A program made the position numbers and the translations under genes. Of a stretch of DNA of 53,322 bases, positions 44,723 through 53,322 are shown in pieces. How positions within the stretch are numbered: the first letter of the stretch is position 1; every line of letters starts with the position of its first letter. Origin of the DNA: Lachnospiraceae bacterium (GTDB lineage Bacteria; Bacillota; Clostridia; Lachnospirales; Lachnospiraceae). Location: contig JAUNGG010000026.1 in assembly GCA_030524635.1 (NCBI GenBank), positions 1 to 53,322 on the forward strand. Reading direction: 5' to 3'. The notes beneath the pieces were generated by a model. That model searched no databases and was not told the DNA's origin. It saw nothing but the letters and a program-made list of their open reading frames with translations.

Positions 44723-45634
44723 TTGGATACCAAATACTTAACTTATATCCTGGCCATTGCCAAAAGACAAAACATGACAAAGGCCGCAGAAGATCTGTTT
44801 GTTTCCCAGTCTTCCTTAAGCCAATACCTTTCCAAGCTGGAAAGTGAACTGGGAACCCCTCTGTTCTACCGGACGAAAGGAAGCCTGTCCCTGACCCCGG
44901 CCGGACAGCTTTACGTGGCTGCGGCAGAAAAAGTGATCCACATCAAGGATAATCTGTACCGCAGCATTCAGAATATCGACAACCGCGGACATATTACTAT
45001 CGGTGTCACCTCCCAGTTCGGCTTGAAGATGCTGACAGTGCTGATCCCACCCTTTAAAGCCAGCTTTCCCGATGTGACCATCGAGATCTCAGAAACCAAC
45101 GTGCCTACCCTGACGAAAATGCTTCAGGAGGAAAATATCGACTGCGGCATTATGGCGCTTAATACGATTGAGCCATTCAGTCCCAGCCAAGTGGATGTGC
45201 TGCGGCAGGAGGAGGTTTATCTGGCAATTCCTAAAACCCATCCTTACCACCAGAAAAATCCAGGAAAGCCCATCACCATTCAGGAGTTTGCCGAGAATTT
45301 CAGCGAGGACAATATCCTTCTCTCCAAAAAAGGCTCCACCCTGCGGGTGCTCACCGATCAAATCATCGAATCTGCTCAGATCATGCTCAGCACCATCTGT
45401 GAGACCAACAGCATCATTGCTACCAGAAGTATGGTAGCAATGGGCATCGGGGTGACTTTGATCGGCGAATCCTGTATTTCCGATCAGGAGCATGTGGCCT
45501 ACTATTCTATGAATCCTCCTCTGTACCGGATGAACGCGTTCGTGCGGCGGAAAAACTGGGTGATGAACCAACCGGAATGCCGTCTTCGGGACGATATTCT
45601 CCACTATTTCCTCCAAAGCGGCTCCTGCAAGTAA
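44723..45634 (+). CDS. LysR-family regulator B
   Basis: This 303-residue LysR protein has an N-terminal HTH (DTKYLTYILAIAKRQNMTKAA, in parts, residues 2-60) and an effector domain (~85-300). I chose the TTG at 44723 because AGGAGG lies 6 bases upstream and the domain begins there; the in-frame ATG at 44636 would add 29 unrelated residues. It is convergent with tctC and co-directional with regulator A. It is not a close relative of A and C beyond the family and may control the tct genes or something elsewhere. Confidence 0.88.
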   Translation: MDTKYLTYILAIAKRQNMTKAAEDLFVSQSSLSQYLSKLESELGTPLFYRTKGSLSLTPAGQLYVAAAEKVIHIKDNLYRSIQNIDNRGHITIGVTSQFGLKMLTVLIPPFKASFPDVTIEISETNVPTLTKMLQEENIDCGIMALNTIEPFSPSQVDVLRQEEVYLAIPKTHPYHQKNPGKPITIQEFAENFSEDNILLSKKGSTLRVLTDQIIESAQIMLSTICETNSIIATRSMVAMGIGVTLIGESCISDQEHVAYYSMNPPLYRMNAFVRRKNWVMNQPECRLRDDILHYFLQSGSCK

Positions 45635-45673
45635 ACCAGAAATTTCCAGCAGCTTTTATTTTCAATATAAAGC

Positions 45674-45711
45674 AAAAATTCCCGGCAGTTTTTATCCTGC
45701 CGGGAATTTTT
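45674..45711. terminator. Bidirectional terminator between LysR gene B and tctC
   Basis: AAAAATTCCCGGCAG and CTGCCGGGAATTTTT form a perfect 15-bp stem with an 8-nt loop and T-runs on both strands. Confidence 0.92.
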
Positions 45712-45798
45712 TATTCACTTTTTCATGCTTATTCTGCCGATTCATCCTTTGAAGCAACTTCCTTTTGATTAGAAAGCGGCTCAATCGATCCTGCAAAA

Positions 45799-46854
45799 TT
45801 ACTGTGCTAACTCGTCAGCAATACCCTTAATGGTGTTGAAGATCTCCTCATCATGAGCTGCGGAATCTGCTGCATTTAAGTAGTAAGGCATCATATCAAC
45901 GTTAGCAACTCCCTCTGCTGCTTCTGGATCTGCTAAAATCTGCTGTACCAGGTTCTCATAGTAGGTAATGATCTCTGCTGGCGTATCAGCCGGGAAGTAG
46001 AAGGAGAAATCGCAGTCCGGATATACCAGATCAACGCCCTGCTCCTTTAAGGTTGGGATGTCAGGAATCAGGTCATATCTCTCTTCGGTTGGAACGCCGA
46101 TGCATGCGAACTGACCAGCTGCCAGATAATCCTTACAGTTGATATATGCGCCTGGCATTAAGTCAACCTGTCCGGATAACATAGCTGCGATCTTATCAGA
46201 GTTGGAACCAACGTCGATTAAGTCTAAGTCGATGCCTGCTGCCTTCTCAAATGCCAGGATCTCATAGTAGGTGTATGCACCAACCTCGGTACAAGCCTTT
46301 AACTGGCCAGGAGCGGCCTTAGCTGCCTCAACGAACTCATCTAAGCTGGAATACTTCTCAGCATTTACATATAACTGCTGTGCCGGATCCTTTGCGAATG
46401 TGGGGCCTAAGGTAAATGCAGAATAGTTGTAATCGGTAATGCCTGCAATGTTAGCAACGTTTACCAGGTTATGGCCATACAGGAAGGTATGTCCGTCTGG
46501 AGCAGAACCTAATACCTGGTTAGCTGCTACAGAACCAGATGCACCGTTTGCATTAACAACGATGAAGTCAGCTCCGGTCAGCTCCTTTGCATACTGTGCA
46601 AATACACGAGCAGAAAGGTCGGTATTTCCGCCTGCGCCTGCTGGTACTACGATGGAAACGGTGGTAGAAGGTGCCCAGTCAGTAGCCTGGGTCTCTGCTG
46701 GAGCTGCTGCTGCATCACCAGAAGCTGCTGCCTCTGCCTTGGTCTCAGCCGGAGCTGCTGCTGCGGTGGTAGCTGCGGTATCAGAGCCGCCGCATCCTGC
46801 TAAACCCAATGCCATTGCGCCTGCTAAAGCAGTTGCTAAAATTCTTTTTTTCAT
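45799..46854 (-). CDS. tctC: Tripartite tricarboxylate transporter substrate-binding lipoprotein
   Basis: This 351-residue protein has a lipoprotein signal with lipobox LAGC (Cys21), a long Ala/Glu/Thr-rich low-complexity linker (~22-60), and a TctC/BugT-type binding domain beginning VSIVVPAGAGGNTDLSAR. It captures a carboxylate outside the membrane and hands it to TctAB. The context with three glucarate dehydratase genes suggests D-glucarate or a related aldarate as ligand. It is last in the cluster and set apart from tctA by 183 bp with its own promoter. AAAGGAGAG precedes ATG. Confidence 0.93.
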   Translation of the reverse strand: MKKRILATALAGAMALGLAGCGGSDTAATTAAAAPAETKAEAAASGDAAAAPAETQATDWAPSTTVSIVVPAGAGGNTDLSARVFAQYAKELTGADFIVVNANGASGSVAANQVLGSAPDGHTFLYGHNLVNVANIAGITDYNYSAFTLGPTFAKDPAQQLYVNAEKYSSLDEFVEAAKAAPGQLKACTEVGAYTYYEILAFEKAAGIDLDLIDVGSNSDKIAAMLSGQVDLMPGAYINCKDYLAAGQFACIGVPTEERYDLIPDIPTLKEQGVDLVYPDCDFSFYFPADTPAEIITYYENLVQQILADPEAAEGVANVDMMPYYLNAADSAAHDEEIFNTIKGIADELAQ

Positions 46855-46908
46855 AGTTTTCTCTCCTTTTTACTCGGGCTTTCTGCCCTTTTCTTTTCCC
46901 CTATATAT

Positions 46909-46938
46909 AAGCCTCCCTTCCCCCAGAAAGGGAGGTTT
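46909..46938 (-). promoter_or_regulatory. 5' stem-loop of the tctC message
   Basis: AAACCTCCCTT pairs with AAGGGAGGCTT on the minus strand, 8-nt loop, starting a few bases after the predicted start of transcription. Stem-loops at the 5' end commonly protect mRNA from decay. With read-through from tctA it would be an intercistronic hairpin instead. Confidence 0.5.
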
Positions 46939-46948
46939 ATACCGTTAT

Positions 46949-46977
46949 ATTATACAAAAAACATATGGTTTTGTACA
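46949..46977 (-). promoter_or_regulatory. Candidate promoter of tctC
   Basis: TGTACA (46972-46977) and a perfect TATAAT (46949-46954) on the minus strand are 17 bp apart, about 95 bp before the tctC start. Confidence 0.6.
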
Positions 46978-47037
46978 TGCTTTTCTAAAATTCTTACAAC
47001 TTTTTAAGATTTTTCACCGATTTTCCGTAAAGGAACA

Positions 47038-48540
47038 TCAGGCAGCCTTCTTTGCCTTGTAAGCCCTATACTCCTTAAATAAGGACCATACTAATACGCC
47101 GATTGCAACGAAGAAGAATACGTCGAAGATCGGTCTTGCAAAGAATGCGGTGAAGGACTTGTACTGCATGATACCACGTCTAAGGTAAGTCTCTAACATC
47201 TCACCGATCAGGAAGCACAGTACGAATGGAGTGGTAGGAAGGCTGAACTTGTGATATAAGTAGCCAACGATACCGAACAGCAGGATGGACTGTACGTCGA
47301 AGATACGGTTGTTGGTTGCGTATGCACCTACACAGCACAGTACCAGGATCAGAGGAAGCAGGATGTGCTTCGGAACCTTTAATACCTGTACGAAGCCCTT
47401 GATACAGGTCCACTCAACTACCAGCATGATCACTGCACAAACCATACATGCAGCAAAGATGCCGTATACAACGTCTGCATTCTTTACGAACAGCAGAGGA
47501 CCAGCAGACAGGCCGTGGATCAGGAAGCCGCCTAACATCATAGCGGTAACGCCGTCGCCAGGGATACCAAGTACTAACAGAGGAATCATTGCACCGCCGA
47601 TGGTTGCATTGTTTGCAGACTCGGTTGCTACGATACCATCCGGGCAGCCCTTACCGAACTCTTCCGGATGCTTGGACATGTTCTTCGCCGTTACGTAAGC
47701 CAGCATACCGGAGGTGGAACCGCCGATACCAGGCAGGATACCGATACCGGTACCGATCAATGCAGAACGGAAGAAGTTAGGCAGATGGTATACAAATTCC
47801 TTCATGGAGAAGCCAAAGCCTTTTACCTTCTTGATCGGGATGGTATCCAGCTTGCCGCTTCCCATCTTCTCAGCGGTAACCAGAATATCAGAGATCGCGA
47901 AGATACCAATCAGGGTAGGCAGAGTATCAAAACCAGCCATCAGGTTCGCTGCGCCGAAGGTAAAACGGGCAGTACCATCAATTGGAGCCATACCGATCTG
48001 AGTAAACATCAGACCCAGCATACCAGCTAACAGACCGCGGATCATGTTGCCGGAGGAGAGGATTGCCACCATGGTAAGTGCGAAGAAACAGATACCAAAG
48101 TTCTCAGCCGGGGTGAACTTCAATGCAACATCAGCCAGAGATGGTGCACAGAAGGTCAGGATGATGAAGGAGAAGATAGAACCCAAGGCGGAGAATACGA
48201 TACCTAAGCCCAGAGCCTTCATGGCCTCACCGTTCTTTGCCATTGGATGGCCGTCAAAAGTAGTTGCAATAGAAGATGCGGTACCTGGCATGTTTAACAG
48301 GATCGCAGAGATCAGACCACCGGAGATACCGCCGATATAAACGGCTACCAGGGTATTCATACCCATGGATGGTGTCATACTAAAGGTTAACGGCAGGAAC
48401 AGTGCTACTGCCATGGATGCAGAAAGTCCCGGGATGGAACCAAAGATAATACCAACTGCCACACCTGCTATCATCAGCAGAAGGGAGGCCGGTTGACAAA
48501 CGCTGACAAATGCGCTTCCTAAAAGTCCTAATGCTTGCAT
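47038..48540 (-). CDS. tctA: Tripartite tricarboxylate transporter large permease
   Basis: This is a 500-residue membrane protein with about 11-12 helices. TctA signatures are visible: GVAVGIIFGSIPGLSASMAVAL near the start, the repeated GILPGIGGSTSGMLAYVTAKN near residue 260, and FLIGEMLETYLRRG near the C-terminus. It carries substrate across the membrane with a cation gradient, fed by TctC. It lies 11 bp after tctB and is co-transcribed with gudD copy 2. Confidence 0.95.
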   Translation of the reverse strand: MQALGLLGSAFVSVCQPASLLLMIAGVAVGIIFGSIPGLSASMAVALFLPLTFSMTPSMGMNTLVAVYIGGISGGLISAILLNMPGTASSIATTFDGHPMAKNGEAMKALGLGIVFSALGSIFSFIILTFCAPSLADVALKFTPAENFGICFFALTMVAILSSGNMIRGLLAGMLGLMFTQIGMAPIDGTARFTFGAANLMAGFDTLPTLIGIFAISDILVTAEKMGSGKLDTIPIKKVKGFGFSMKEFVYHLPNFFRSALIGTGIGILPGIGGSTSGMLAYVTAKNMSKHPEEFGKGCPDGIVATESANNATIGGAMIPLLVLGIPGDGVTAMMLGGFLIHGLSAGPLLFVKNADVVYGIFAACMVCAVIMLVVEWTCIKGFVQVLKVPKHILLPLILVLCCVGAYATNNRIFDVQSILLFGIVGYLYHKFSLPTTPFVLCFLIGEMLETYLRRGIMQYKSFTAFFARPIFDVFFFVAIGVLVWSLFKEYRAYKAKKAA

Positions 48541-48551
48541 ATTCTCCCCTC

Positions 48552-49049
48552 CTATAAGTTAATCGTAAAGATACCAGCCGGAAGCACGATCTTAAATCCG
48601 TAACGGAATAAGAAGAATACTACCATGGTAAAGATTACGTCAATGATCAGCAGCTGAATGATCTGCTTCTTGCCTCTCTGATCATCTGGAGACAGAACCA
48701 GCATCTGCAGCGGCAGGAAAACCAGAGTCGATACGATAAAACCAACCGGCTGAAGAATAAATACATAGATCAGAACCAGCAGAGCGCTTAACAGCACCCG
48801 CTTATAATCGCAGTCATCGATCTTGGATGCATCGATCTCAGCAGCACGCATCTTCATATTTTTCACATTTAAAAATGTTAAGATCGCTGCCAGAATAAAT
48901 GTGATAGCGCCAATTACCATAGGCATGAAATCCGGTCCGATTTCCATGACCTTGGACTTCGGCAGCATCTGTGCCATGACCATCATGATTGCAGAGAGTG
49001 CCATAAAGAACACGCCTACAACGATGTCCCCATACTTTTTAAAGAACAT
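48552..49049 (-). CDS. tctB: Tripartite tricarboxylate transporter small membrane subunit
   Basis: This 165-residue protein has four hydrophobic helices (residues ~8-26, ~38-58, ~85-105, ~130-155), the layout of TctB. The N-terminus begins FFKKYGDIVVGVFFMALSA. It completes the TctABC uptake system and lies 32 bp after gudD copy 2 and 11 bp before tctA. Confidence 0.9.
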   Translation of the reverse strand: MFFKKYGDIVVGVFFMALSAIMMVMAQMLPKSKVMEIGPDFMPMVIGAITFILAAILTFLNVKNMKMRAAEIDASKIDDCDYKRVLLSALLVLIYVFILQPVGFIVSTLVFLPLQMLVLSPDDQRGKKQIIQLLIIDVIFTMVVFFLFRYGFKIVLPAGIFTINL

Positions 49050-49081
49050 TTTCTTTTCCCCTTTTCAAAGAATCATTGTTT

Positions 49082-50434
49082 CTATCTCACCAATGCCGGC
49101 TTCTTGCAGTCATATTTCCAGTTTGGAATCAGGTACTGCATTGCCATGGCATCGTCTCTGTCGTGAGACGGAAGTTTATTATAAAGTGCGTTCGCTTCCA
49201 TGACTTTTTCCATATCAATGGTAACACCCATACCCGGCTTCTTCGGAACCTGAAGATATCCGTCCACGATCTGTGGGGTATCCTTTAACAGGTTCTGTCC
49301 GTCCTGCCAGATCCAGTGGGTATCCAGTGCTGTAGGATTCCCAGGAGCGGCAGCTGCTACATGAGCAAAGGCAGTCAGGGTGATATCGAAATGGTTGTTA
49401 GAATGGCTTCCCCAGGTAAGGCCCCAGTCATTCAGGATCTGAGCCATCCGTACACTGCCGCCGAAGCCCCAGAAATGCGGGTCAGCTAACACGATATCTA
49501 CGGATTTTAAGGCTGCTGCATGATAGAACTGACGCCAGTCGGTAGCGATCATATTCGTTGCAACCGGGAGTTTTACAGCATTCTTGAACTCGGCCATCAC
49601 CTCACGGCTGGAATATCCTGCCTCAGGTCCGCACGGATCCTCGATGTAGGTCAGGATTCCCTCCATCGGCTTGCAGATCTCAATTGCCTCCTGCAGGCTC
49701 CATGCACCGTTAGGATCGATGTTGATCCGGCCGTTAGGGAATGCTTTCTTTAATGCACGAACTGCCTCCATCTCCTCAGCGCCCTTTAACACGCCGCCCT
49801 TCAGCTTAAAGTTCTTAAAGCCATACTTCTCATGAAGTACCTGAGCCTGCTCCACGATCCGCTCCGGTGTCAGCATCTCCTGACGGCGAAGCTTAAACCA
49901 TGGATCGGTGCTGTCGCTTTCATCGATGTAAGGTAAGTCCGGTTTTGCCTTCTCCTTGTCGCTTACATAGAACAGATATCCTAATGTCTCTACCTGATCT
50001 CTCTGCTTGCCGTCCCCTAACAGCTCGCACATCGGCAGGTCTAAGTACTGTCCTAACAGGTCAAGCAGGGCACACTCGATCGCCCACTCTGCTTTTACCA
50101 CGAATTTCAGCTTGCTGATGTCCAGGGTCTGAATTCCTTCCCCGTCATCCTCTGCTGCTTTCTTGCTACCTTTATGGATGCTGTCCAGAATTGCGCGGTA
50201 TTTACCGATTGGCTGTCCTACTACTAACGGAATACAGCTTCTCAGTGCCTCACAGGTGTAATCGCCGCCGTGGATCTCGCCGATTCCCGTATTTCCTGTG
50301 CTGTCCTTTAAGATTACCAGATTTCTGGTAAACCAAGGTGCATGAGCGCCGCTGAGTGTCATCAGCATGCTGTCATATCCTGCTACCGGAATAACCTGCA
50401 TTTCTGTTACAATTGGTGTTCCTTTTACTTCCAT
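49082..50434 (-). CDS. Glucarate dehydratase paralogue (divergent)
   Basis: This 450-residue enolase-superfamily enzyme is related to but clearly different from the two identical gudD copies. It keeps the same active-site set: [24 protein letters not shown] and SHSNNHFD. It could be a glucarate/idarate dehydratase with another preference, or a GudX-like partner subunit, although all catalytic residues remain. I chose ATG 50434 behind AAGGAGG; a 26-residue extension is open but unlikely. It heads the tctB-tctA cluster. Confidence 0.92.
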   Translation of the reverse strand: MEVKGTPIVTEMQVIPVAGYDSMLMTLSGAHAPWFTRNLVILKDSTGNTGIGEIHGGDYTCEALRSCIPLVVGQPIGKYRAILDSIHKGSKKAAEDDGEGIQTLDISKLKFVVKAEWAIECALLDLLGQYLDLPMCELLGDGKQRDQVETLGYLFYVSDKEKAKPDLPYIDESDSTDPWFKLRRQEMLTPERIVEQAQVLHEKYGFKNFKLKGGVLKGAEEMEAVRALKKAFPNGRINIDPNGAWSLQEAIEICKPMEGILTYIEDPCGPEAGYSSREVMAEFKNAVKLPVATNMIATDWRQFYHAAALKSVDIVLADPHFWGFGGSVRMAQILNDWGLTWGSHSNNHFDITLTAFAHVAAAAPGNPTALDTHWIWQDGQNLLKDTPQIVDGYLQVPKKPGMGVTIDMEKVMEANALYNKLPSHDRDDAMAMQYLIPNWKYDCKKPALVR

Positions 50435-50605
50435 AATCGTCCTCCTTATCATCCAGTTGAAGGACTTACATTCCCGTCCTGATCCTTTTCCAGCAAACCG
50501 CAGACAGAACAATCACGGTTACCCAGAAGATCGCGGCAGTGCTGACTGCATCCCCATCTGTCAACTTTACCATAAAAACGAGAGGCTGTCCTTCCTCTAT
50601 TCAAC

Positions 50606-50635
50606 ATAATAACAGAGGATCCGGAAAAAATCCAA
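50606..50635 (-). promoter_or_regulatory. Candidate promoter of the divergent gudD paralogue and tctBA
   Basis: TTGGAT (50630-50635) and TATTAT (50606-50611) on the minus strand are 18 bp apart. Confidence 0.45.
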
Positions 50636-50670
50636 TTCTTTATTGTGATTTTTGTCATAAGAATAACTAA

Positions 50671-50709
50671 TCGCTACGGTTCACAGATTTCCTGTGAACC
50701 GCAACAGCG
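50671..50709 (-). terminator. Long hairpin after gudD copy 2, possible terminator
   Basis: CGGTTCACAG (50677-50686) pairs perfectly with CTGTGAACCG (50692-50701), extended by TCGCT/AGCGA outside an internal loop. The following minus-strand sequence is only moderately T-rich, so termination may be partial. Confidence 0.5.
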
Positions 50710-50750
50710 AACCGCACCACAGATACAAATGCAGTGCTTATGTAACGATT

Positions 50751-51857
50751 TTACCGAACCAGGCAAGGTCTCTTCGGATCAAACTTCCAGCCTGGGATCA
50801 GGTACTGCATACCTACAGAGTCATCTCTTCCGCCTAAGCAGTTGTCTAAGTATACCTGATGTGCCTTCTTGATCTGATCCATATCTGCCTCAATTCCAAG
50901 GCCTGGCTTCTTCGGTACTGCTACGCAGCCGTCCACGATCTGCAGCGGCTCCTTGGTCAGTCTCTCCAGGCCCTCCTGCCAGATCCAGTGGGTATCCAGT
51001 GCATTGTACTCGCCTGGTACCGCTGCTCCTACCTGAGTGAACATTGCCAGGGAGATATCAAAGTGGTTGTTGGAATGAGATCCCCAGGTGTAACCGAAGT
51101 CATGGCACATCTGGCCTACTCGTACGGAGCCTGCCATGGTCCAGAAATGAGGATCTGCCAGGATGATATCAACTGCCTGAGACTCTAAGGAGTGGCTTAC
51201 CTCTCTCCAGTCCGTTGCGATCATGTTGGTTGCAGTTGGGAAGCCGGTGCGGCGTCTGAACTCGCTCATGATCTCTCTTCCGGAATATACGCCCTCTGCT
51301 CCGCATGGATCCTCACAGTAGGTCAGGATGCCCTGCATACCCTTTACATACTCAACTGCCTGCTCTAACAGCCAGCCGCCGTTTGGATCCAGATCGATTC
51401 TTGCCTCCGGGAATGCCTTCTTTAAAGCACGGATCACGTCCATCTCCTCATTTCCAGGAAGAACGCCGCCCTTTAACTTGAAGTCCTGGAAGCCGTACTT
51501 CTCATGAGTTGCCTTGGCAAATGCCACGATCTTATCTGCGGTCAGCGCCTCCTCATGACGGATCCGGTACCACTCGCAGTCAGAATCCGGCTCAGAATCG
51601 TATGGCAGGTCAGTCTTATTCCGGTCGCCTACGAAGAATAAGTAGCCTAACATACGAACCTTGTCTCTCTGCTGGCCGTCGCCTAACAGCTCACAGACCG
51701 GCACACCCAGATGCTTTCCTAACAGGTCCAGACATGGAGCCTCGATTGCGGTGATTACATGAACGCCGGTACGGAGATCGAAGGTCTGGTTTCCTCTTAC
51801 ATCTTCCTCGCCCTTGGAATCCAGATACTTCTTAACCTTTAACAGGGTGCTCTTGTA
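50751..51857. repeat. Identical tract shared by the two gudD copies (right copy)
   Basis: It matches 42023-43129 exactly by eye. The offset between copies is 8728 bp throughout, with no insertion or deletion. Confidence 0.85.
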
Positions 51858-52079
51858 CTCAGCAACCTTGGTCCCCTCTACTAACGGGATGCACTCCTCC
51901 AGCGCTGCGGTGATCTTCTTTCCTCCTGGTACCTCGCCTACGCCCATCTCGCCGTTGTCTGCGTACAGAACCACTACGTTTCTGGTGAAGTAAGGTGCGT
52001 GAGCGCCGCTTAAGTTAAGCTCCATACAGTCCTTGCCCGCTACTGGCCAAACTTCCATCTTGGTAATTACTGGTGACAT
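50751..52079 (-). CDS. gudD: D-glucarate dehydratase, copy 2 (protein identical to copy 1)
   Basis: This 442-residue enzyme has the same amino-acid sequence as the gene product at 42023-43351, with all active-site residues (K201/K203, D231, E256, N285, H335). The flanks of the two genes differ completely, both upstream and directly after the stop codon. GGAGGG lies before ATG. It is divergent from LysR gene C, mirroring the arrangement of copy 1 and LysR gene A, and lies upstream of the divergent paralogue and the tct genes in the same direction. Confidence 0.95.
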   Translation of the reverse strand: MSPVITKMEVWPVAGKDCMELNLSGAHAPYFTRNVVVLYADNGEMGVGEVPGGKKITAALEECIPLVEGTKVAEYKSTLLKVKKYLDSKGEEDVRGNQTFDLRTGVHVITAIEAPCLDLLGKHLGVPVCELLGDGQQRDKVRMLGYLFFVGDRNKTDLPYDSEPDSDCEWYRIRHEEALTADKIVAFAKATHEKYGFQDFKLKGGVLPGNEEMDVIRALKKAFPEARIDLDPNGGWLLEQAVEYVKGMQGILTYCEDPCGAEGVYSGREIMSEFRRRTGFPTATNMIATDWREVSHSLESQAVDIILADPHFWTMAGSVRVGQMCHDFGYTWGSHSNNHFDISLAMFTQVGAAVPGEYNALDTHWIWQEGLERLTKEPLQIVDGCVAVPKKPGLGIEADMDQIKKAHQVYLDNCLGGRDDSVGMQYLIPGWKFDPKRPCLVR

Positions 52080-52130
52080 CTGTTTACCCTCCTATTGTGA
52101 AATTTTTGTAAAACTTTTTGCTATGTTATA

Positions 52131-52159
52131 AGTATACACCTGATGTTCTCGTAAGTAAA
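52131..52159 (-). promoter_or_regulatory. Promoter of gudD copy 2
   Basis: TTTACT (52154-52159) and TATACT (52131-52136) on the minus strand have 17-bp spacing. The promoter sequence is unlike that of copy 1, apart from the shared spacing. Confidence 0.65.
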
Positions 52160-52325
52160 GTTATATTCTTTTCTTATCACTCTTAATTTTTCTTATGGTA
52201 TATATTGATTTTGCACAAAAAATGATATAAAATAGGCTCAAAAGCCAGTATTTTAACAATTTCTTAACGATATTTTAACCAATACTGTCAGAACCAGAAT
52301 TTTAGCAGAGAAGGGAAGAATGCTT

Positions 52326-53264
52326 ATGGATACCAAGCAATTAGAATATATATTAAAAATTGCAGAAGAAAATAATATTACCCGGGCCGCCAACAAGCTG
52401 TACATCACCCAGTCCGCCCTGAACCAGCAGCTGATCAAGCTGGAAAAAGAACTGGGAACGCCCTTGTTTCACCGATCCCGCACCAACTGGCACCTGACGG
52501 AGGCCGGCGAAATTTACGTAAAAAATGCAAAAGAGATGCTGCGAATCAAACGGGATACCTACCAGATGATCCACGATCTGACTGAAGGAAAATGCGGCCA
52601 TCTGTCTGTCGGCTTTACCGCAGGCCGCGGCATCACCATGTTCACCTCCGCCTACTCCGTTTTTCACCAGCTTTATCCAAATATTATCATTGAACCCATG
52701 GAAGGCGTGGTAAGAGATCTGCAGAAATTAATTTCCCAAGGCGATCTGGATATCGGCTTTCTCACCCTCACAGATGCAGACCGGACAGACGACCTTTACG
52801 AAACCATTTATACGGAAGAGCTGTTTCTGGCGCTCCCATCCGGCCACCCCATGGCAAATATCCTCCCGCCGGAACATGACCAGTACGCCACACTGGACAT
52901 CCGTGCTGTCCAGTACGAGCCCTTCGTACTGATGGATAAACGCTCCACCATGCGCACCATGATCAACCAGATTTTCTCCGATGCCGGTTTTGAGCCTCAG
53001 ATCCTGTTTGAGACAGGCAATAACCACACCATCATTTCCATGATCCAGGCCAGCTTATGCTGCGGGATCCTGACCTATTATTATGTAAAGGATCTGCCCA
53101 AGGGAATCACCTGCTTCCGCCTGCCCTCCCGGCCCACATGGGAATTTACGGCCAGCTACAAAAAGGGACGCTACTTAAGCAACGCTGCCAGATGCTTTAT
53201 CGATCTGATGAAAAGCCAGTGGGGAACAGCAGGAAGCACGCAAAAAAAGCCTCAGGACAGATGA
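52326..53264 (+). CDS. LysR-family regulator C, divergent from gudD copy 2
   Basis: This 312-residue LysR protein has an HTH (residues 1-60: DTKQLEYILKIAEENNITRAA in parts) and an effector domain (~88-300). It aligns along its whole length with regulator A at 43586, roughly half of the residues matching by eye. I chose the ATG at 52326, which starts MDTKQLEYI; another ATG is 6 bp earlier. It probably controls gudD copy 2, perhaps with a different inducer or threshold than regulator A. Confidence 0.92.
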   Translation: MDTKQLEYILKIAEENNITRAANKLYITQSALNQQLIKLEKELGTPLFHRSRTNWHLTEAGEIYVKNAKEMLRIKRDTYQMIHDLTEGKCGHLSVGFTAGRGITMFTSAYSVFHQLYPNIIIEPMEGVVRDLQKLISQGDLDIGFLTLTDADRTDDLYETIYTEELFLALPSGHPMANILPPEHDQYATLDIRAVQYEPFVLMDKRSTMRTMINQIFSDAGFEPQILFETGNNHTIISMIQASLCCGILTYYYVKDLPKGITCFRLPSRPTWEFTASYKKGRYLSNAARCFIDLMKSQWGTAGSTQKKPQDR

Positions 53265-53322
53265 CCTGCTGCTTGATTTGACTTGTCGCTTGACTCGCCC
53301 TGCAGCTTAATCTGACTTGCGG

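Larger units (their letters stand above)
50435..50750. other. 316-bp gap between gudD paralogues
   Basis: No gene is visible. It holds the ribosome site and a candidate promoter for the divergent gudD paralogue and a long hairpin after the right gudD copy. Confidence 0.6.

Noticed and set aside
42000..52100. Transposon or insertion sequence as the cause of the gudD duplication
   Set aside because: No transposase, terminal repeats or target duplications are visible around either copy, and the shared tract is confined to the coding sequence.
1..53322. CRISPR array, tRNA, rRNA or prophage
   Set aside because: No regularly spaced repeats, cloverleaf-like sequences, rRNA signatures or phage genes were seen in the gaps.

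Overview
The window looks like a chromosomal segment of a spore-forming gut Clostridium, most probably Lachnospiraceae (inference). The support is a GerA-type germination protein, a short RpoD that starts at GTG, QueH, strong AGGAGG-type ribosome sites, and a mix of sugar-acid and fructan uptake genes with housekeeping genes. I see no rRNA, tRNA, CRISPR array, transposase or prophage.

Left part (1-8040): the tail of a repeat-built coiled-coil protein; a LysR regulator divergent from a DUF6282-type metallohydrolase gene and a MatC/SLC13-like permease; then a CitMHS carrier followed by an OmpR-type response regulator and an overlapping hybrid histidine kinase. This reads as an organic-acid uptake and sensing block of unknown substrate.

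Middle part (8155-36549) is almost entirely on the minus strand. It holds a YkgJ-like cysteine-cluster protein, a structured repeat element, a LacI-controlled fructan operon (GH32, binding protein, two permeases), glutamate synthase (gltB-gltD), an HPr protein with its own promoter and structured leader, queH, rpoD, a DagK-like lipid kinase, mutY, birA, a small membrane protein, argF, a patatin-like lipase next to an SPFH/NfeD pair, a SpoU-type RNA methyltransferase overlapping nadE, and a MATE exporter.

36700-41900: an Rrf2 regulator and tcdA; an intergenic region with a perfect sigma-A-type promoter, two hairpins and a terminator that predicts a ~133-nt non-coding RNA on the minus strand; an orphan gerA-like gene; and a sugar-isomerase-like gene divergent from an AEC transporter.

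Right part (42000-53264): a D-glucarate island with three glucarate dehydratase genes, a tripartite tricarboxylate transporter (tctB-tctA-tctC) and three LysR regulators. The outer two gudD copies encode identical 442-residue proteins. By eye 1107 of 1329 bp are identical, and all nine differences are synonymous and lie in the first 222 bp of the gene. Their divergently transcribed LysR partners are clearly related but strongly diverged. This suggests an old duplication of a gudD-lysR module whose enzyme genes are kept identical by gene conversion.

Product names come from reading motifs by eye. No database search was run.
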